64,000 bases of DNA from the NCBI GenBank assembly GCA_021307315.1, contig JAJSPD010000001.1, positions 806,001 through 870,000 on the forward strand, read 5' to 3'. Of the stretch, positions 59,584 through 64,000 are shown piece after piece (position 1 is the stretch's first letter; each line of letters starts with the position of its first letter). The notes under the pieces are model-generated. The model ran no database searches. It was given only the letters and a program-made list of their open reading frames with translations, and had not been told where the DNA came from. Source of the stretch: Bisporella sp. PMI_857 (lineage: Eukaryota > Ascomycota > Leotiomycetes > Helotiales > Helotiaceae). A program made the position numbers and the translations under genes.

Positions 59584-61465
59584 AATTTGGAGAAATCGTC
59601 TTTCCAATTCATGCAGCTTTGCATAAGCTGATCCTCATATATAATATTATGCCTGATCTTAATGCATTAACAACGACGCCATCTTGAAAATCTACGACCC
59701 TGGAGCTTCAAGCACCGCTTTCTTCCGATGCTTCCCGTCGCGTGGCATCAGGGGTCGATCAGACGAATGACGAATTGGCCTTCGCTTGTTTCATATATGG
59801 TGCGGTGGTCAATTTGGCGAGAGTGAGGGAGAGAGTAAGAGTGAGAGTGAAATCCCCGCCACAAAGCCAGTTATGTACCAAGCATTTTCAATCAGTGGAT
59901 CTAGAGCCATGCCAAACCTTCTTTCTTCTTGTCCTTTCATCACATACGAGCGTTATATCACAACCTGCATGATAAAGGACCCTATCGCTAATTGATCGCT
60001 CTACTCTGGACAAAGGGCATGAATATCATCAAAAAAGTAACAATCAAGAGAAAGCATACTGCTAGATAGCCGTATCCAAAGTGACTGACTCCTGAAAGCT
60101 GGCATCTGAGCCAATGATATTCGCGTCGGCAAGACACCCGAGAAGCGATTATCGAGGTGCTTTGACTCTTCACTCTTTCCTTCGTTTCACAGAACAGCTC
60201 TCTGCATCGGCTGTAATCCACCTTTTCCTCTTTGCCTCGGCCATTAACCAGACTGCAATGGAACGCACAGCAGCCGGTAAAAGCCACCATTTCTGTTTGT
60301 CCGACATTCTTCGGCCCCTTTTCTTCACCTTTCCCAGTCTTTTTTTAACGATTGTCAAGTGTCTTTGTCGTGTCTCATGCATGCAGTTGCTATTATAACC
60401 TTGGCGTCTGCATGAGAAGCGATAGCTCTAGCATATGAGAAGGCACGGACGGGCTATCGCCACCAATATGCCATGAAATATACATGATGAAAGGTATGGA
60501 AATTATGCCCGACAACCATGTCATGCCTTTCTCCCCAAGATGATTTGTTCAGCATGAAGCTGGACGTCGTGGTGCTTCTTCCAATACAGTGGCTTCCAGG
60601 GATGGAAGATCGTTGACCAGGCTTTAGCAGAACCCTAGCAGAGCCTAGGCGGTGCCCTAGCAATGCCCAGCCAAGCCCCAGCTCCTCTGCAGCGCCGCCA
60701 AGGATGAAGATGGCCGGCTCGCTACCAGTCAATCATCTCGATCTCTCACAGAGTAGGGTATGGAGGGGCTGTTTTTTTCATTGTTTCAAAAAGGCCTGTT
60801 GGATTCTTCAACTTTGTGATATACACGCTGCAAGCTGCGCCAAATAATCAGCAAGTCTTGGTGAGACAGCTAACGGTCCCCCTCAGGCAGTGAGAAATTC
60901 ATTGTCGGTCAGCTTGTCATTTGCGGAAAAAGCAAAAAAATGGCTGCGTTCGTCGTGGGGTAATAATGTAAGTCGAGCATACACTAGTACTAGTAACGTG
61001 TTCGTGCCTCTATGCGGCTCAGCAGGGATTAGTCGGTATCGTGCCTTTTCGTCACATCCCAACTGAGCACTCCCAATTTAGCCCACAAGACGGAAGGCCA
61101 TGTCGAGCTATTTGGTCCCATGTTTCATCGGTTTACCGCTGGCTCCCTACCATCCGCTTGCTAATGTTGCATAATATATATCCTACGGGCATTCCCATGC
61201 ATGACCTCTAGTACGTTGCTTAATTGATAGTCCTATAGGTAAATGACAACACCATCGCGCATCCACAAGAACCTAAATATGAATGACTTATAGAGCGGGC
61301 GGCACAGTATATCTGTCTTCCATCATTCCAGCGCCACGTTGTTGTCTGCGAGTATGAGCCGGAGCAAACCAGCAAACGCATGCCTCGCCTACCCTCTTCC
61401 AACCTCGACTTCACTGCAGAATACTGAATCAAGGAGGTGCTTCTGCTAGCAGAACTACAGCGACA
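59584..61465. other. Intergenic
   Basis: About 1.9 kb. Overlapping open frames on both strands near 59742-60398 and 60454-60732 have no family features. A short CCTAGCAGAGCCTAGGCGGTGC-type repetitive patch near 60630-60660 is the only local structure I noticed. No RNA gene seen. Confidence 0.4.
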
Positions 61466-63428
61466 ATGAGCAGATTCAGAGGAAAGAAGGCCTCGCCTCT
61501 AAGAACCAATACAGGATCAATCAGAGGGGTAAAAATCAGCGCTCCCATCCCTTTCCCGGATGATGAGTTCCCAATTCGGGAGCCAGGAACCGGTATCGCA
61601 ACTCCGCTTGGAGACGACGGACACGAGAAGCAGTTGCAATTAAGTAATGCCAGACCAGACAGCGATGCATTGCCTGCTCAAACTACCTCAGTATATTCCG
61701 AGGAAACCGCAGAGGGAACAGAAGCTACGCCAATTGCTCAATCATCTCGTGAGCCACCAGAACCTGTCACTCAGGTCGTGCCAGCTATACAACCTTCATC
61801 ATCTCCTTCTAGTGCTGGCAAGCCACAGCGAAAAAAGTCGACTTTAGGAGGTGTCTTCCGCAAGCTTTTCGGGAAGAAGCCAAAAAATAATGTGCCGGCC
61901 GGTTCAGGAACCCGTGCTGAGCAGCATCGTAGCGTAAGTTGTGCATGTCTCTGTCTACTAGACAATCTCTAACATATTTTAGGATCCCACAGCCTTGGGC
62001 AGGAGTCCAAAAGAAAATGCGCTTTCCCAACAGCGGTCGGCATCCTTGCCAATAAACGAGTACAATCGAGCGCTGCGGTCTCACTCAGTAGTCCTTGACG
62101 ATAAGGAGACTAGGGATTCTGTGCAGTCAATTCGAAAACCAGGAATGAGACAGAGAAGGTCTACAACACCGAGCAGATTGTGGACGCCAAACAGAGCTCC
62201 TGGATATGAAGATTGGACTGGACTTTCACCAAGACCTGCGAGTAGTCATGCACGAGATAGCAGGTATCTTGCTGATGTCAATGACGAAGAGCCGATAGGC
62301 GTTGCGGTGACATGTCACCCGAATCGTAGGTCACGAAGTCTCGGCGAGCTAAGAGAGACTATGATGTCCCACCAAGTAACTCGCCGACGAAGTGATGAGA
62401 TCAGATACTGGAGGGAGAGCTATGATCCGGGATTATTGTCCCCCATGTCATCTAATAAAGCGGATGCGGAGGGTGAAGAACCCATCAATATAGAAGGGCC
62501 ACCACTTCCTGAACAAGAGCCAGAGAAGCTAACGCAGCCTTTCAATTTTGGTCCATTGGGAGAAATGGCTGGTATGAAGATAACACAGGCTGCAAGTCTC
62601 GAGAGCCGGGTTTTAAGATTGGAGAAAAGGGTGAATGAAGTGGACAAAGTTTTATCTCGAATGCATACTCGTTCATCAACAGACCCTCTCATACTTCAAG
62701 ATCCGCCTAGCAGGACTTCAAGGAGAGGCCGCAGCGGTTCAGGGCCCCGACCAAAAACAGACGAGTCCGAAATTTCTTTGCCTAATAACCATCTATATCG
62801 GGGAGTACAGCAGACACATCCTCTACACCCCAAAAGTCAATTTCGGTCATCCTCGTATGGAAGCACCCGGCCATCAACAACATCTACAACTAATTCACAA
62901 CGCATGTCTTTTGAGAACACATCTCATGCATTTCTTTCCTCTACAGAGCCTACGGAACTCAGCACATCACGCCAGAACGCTCGTCCGCTCTCTACTTCTA
63001 CTACTATCCGTGGTGTCCCTTCCAGCTCGCCTACTCACTCCAAAGGCGAAGGCTTGACAGGCGAGCATTATACCACGCTGACGAACATGATACTTGCTGA
63101 GCAAGCAGCACGTCAAGATCTCGAGGCCGTAGTCAAGGATCTACAACAACAGCTGTACCAGCAATTACAAATGATACGGGCCTCGAGATTGCCTCTTCCA
63201 GGTACAACGAGCGTTCCAGGTGGAGGAACGTTCTCCACCTTCGATGACAGCGATGAGGAAGGACAATTGGCGCATGATGACTTCCGCACACCTAATGAAG
63301 AAAGAACTCACTTTGGGGACGAGATATTTGGGGATGTGAAATCTAATATTGAAACCACAGCGCCTCGGACCTTGAGCTTAAGCCAAATGACTCTAGGGAA
63401 AGGGGCGCCGCCGAGCATGAATTTTTGA
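61466..63428 (+). CDS. Uncharacterised serine-rich protein with C-terminal coiled coil
   Basis: Two exons, 61466-61933 and 61983-63428; 1914 nt, 637 residues. It starts MSRFRGKKASPLRTNTGSIR. Most of the chain is low-complexity and rich in Ser, Arg, Pro and Thr (SSSPSSAGKPQRKKSTLGGV, STTSTTNSQRMSFENTS). A basic motif VFRKLFGKKPK lies near 130. Two short coiled-coil segments are visible: LESRVLRLEKRVNEVDKVLS near 365-385 and LTNMILAEQAARQDLEAVVKD near 540-560 leading to QQQLYQQL. No catalytic domain is seen. The many RRxS-type sites suggest phosphorylation, and a cytoskeletal or polarity adaptor would fit, but I do not recognise a named family. Confidence 0.78.
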
Positions 63429-64000
63429 GAGCATTGTTTCTGTTTGCATATAGCGAAGATACCATGGGTGGGTGACCTGGAGAAGTATGCATTGTAATTG
63501 TATGTTTGGAGTTCCGCGTTAGGATTTGTTGAGGGCCTTGTATGATATCAGGAGCTATGCATTAAGGACAGGGTTGAACCCAAATAATGAATAGTAGGTG
63601 AATTGAAGATGGCCGTAAGTGCCAATTTCAAGCAGCAGGTGTACAATCCATCGTGTTTATTCTGAGAACTGCAATGTGAAATGCTGCGATTGCGGTTTAA
63701 GCTTGATGCGGAAGAGTTTATTCAAATGGGTTACGTCTAATGGTTTGACCTCTTTGATTGATGAAATTCTTAATGCTAGCTTATGCTCCATCTTCTCCAG
63801 CTTGCGGCGTTCACGATATCACATTAGCTCTTTATGTTTTGAAAAGGATTAGATCAGGCCTATGGGCATTTGCTCTCTATATCATCTACCCGATGCCAGA
63901 GCAATGGTTTGATACGTGGTTCTGGTCTCAGTGCTCTGTATGAGCATTTAATCCTACTTGACTTCGGTGCCCAGTCTCTTTTCCAAGTACTTTGGGTACA
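63429..64000. other. Intergenic, right edge of window
   Basis: About 570 bp after the Ser-rich protein gene. The overlapping open frames at 63619-63943 have no family features; a gene may begin beyond the edge. Confidence 0.35.

Noticed and set aside
1..64000. CRISPR arrays, bacterial operons, rRNA genes
   Set aside because: No regularly spaced repeats or rRNA-like sequence were seen, and the gene structure is eukaryotic throughout.

Overview
This 64 kb window is nuclear DNA of a filamentous ascomycete. Genes carry many short introns of about 45-190 bp with GT-AG (rarely GC-AG) borders, and the gene set (Smd1, Pkr1, NDUFB8, Swr1, Trs130/TRAPPC10, SUN protein, Hcs1) is typical of Pezizomycotina. 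Protein flavour suggests Leotiomycetes (Helotiales, Sclerotiniaceae-like), but that placement is an impression and was not tested. I resolved introns by eye from splice consensus, reading frame and paralogue comparison. All exon models called intact sum to a multiple of three.

Layout. 0-1.5 kb: two housekeeping genes on the minus strand, SMD1 and PKR1. 3.4-26.4 kb: an accessory island. It holds two intact NLR-type STAND genes (N-terminal conserved region, NB-ARC ATPase, TPRs) facing each other tail to tail at 3442-7841 (+) and 15101-19266 (-). It also holds two copies of an AsaB/CmcJ-type oxidoreductase gene (pseudogene at 8658-9793, intact at 21602-22737) and three copies of a tail-membrane protein family with an FRYPSFC motif (intact at 10950-12799 and 24317-26440, pseudogene at 13190-14161). 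26.4-30.5 kb: gene-poor, with one candidate small secreted cysteine-rich protein. 30.5-49.9 kb: a conserved block with a SCOC/Slo1-like coiled-coil protein, an uncharacterised conserved protein, NDUFB8, SWR1, a wax-synthase-like MBOAT, TRAPPC10/TRS130 and a YAT-family amino acid permease. 49.9-53.1 kb: gene-poor, with a 152 bp MITE. 53.1-63.4 kb: a SUN-family cell wall protein, a DUF202 membrane protein with an apparent frameshift, an HCS1-like helicase and a serine-rich coiled-coil protein.

The most interesting part is the accessory island. Three unrelated families are each duplicated within 23 kb, with intact and decaying copies side by side. The decaying oxidoreductase copy contains an exact 150 bp internal inversion that can be undone on paper to recover the gene, and several nonsense changes are TGG to TAG, as repeat-induced point mutation (RIP) would produce. 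The island looks like a recently active duplicating NLR locus of the kind tied to fungal non-self recognition; that role is inferred and nothing in the sequence proves it.
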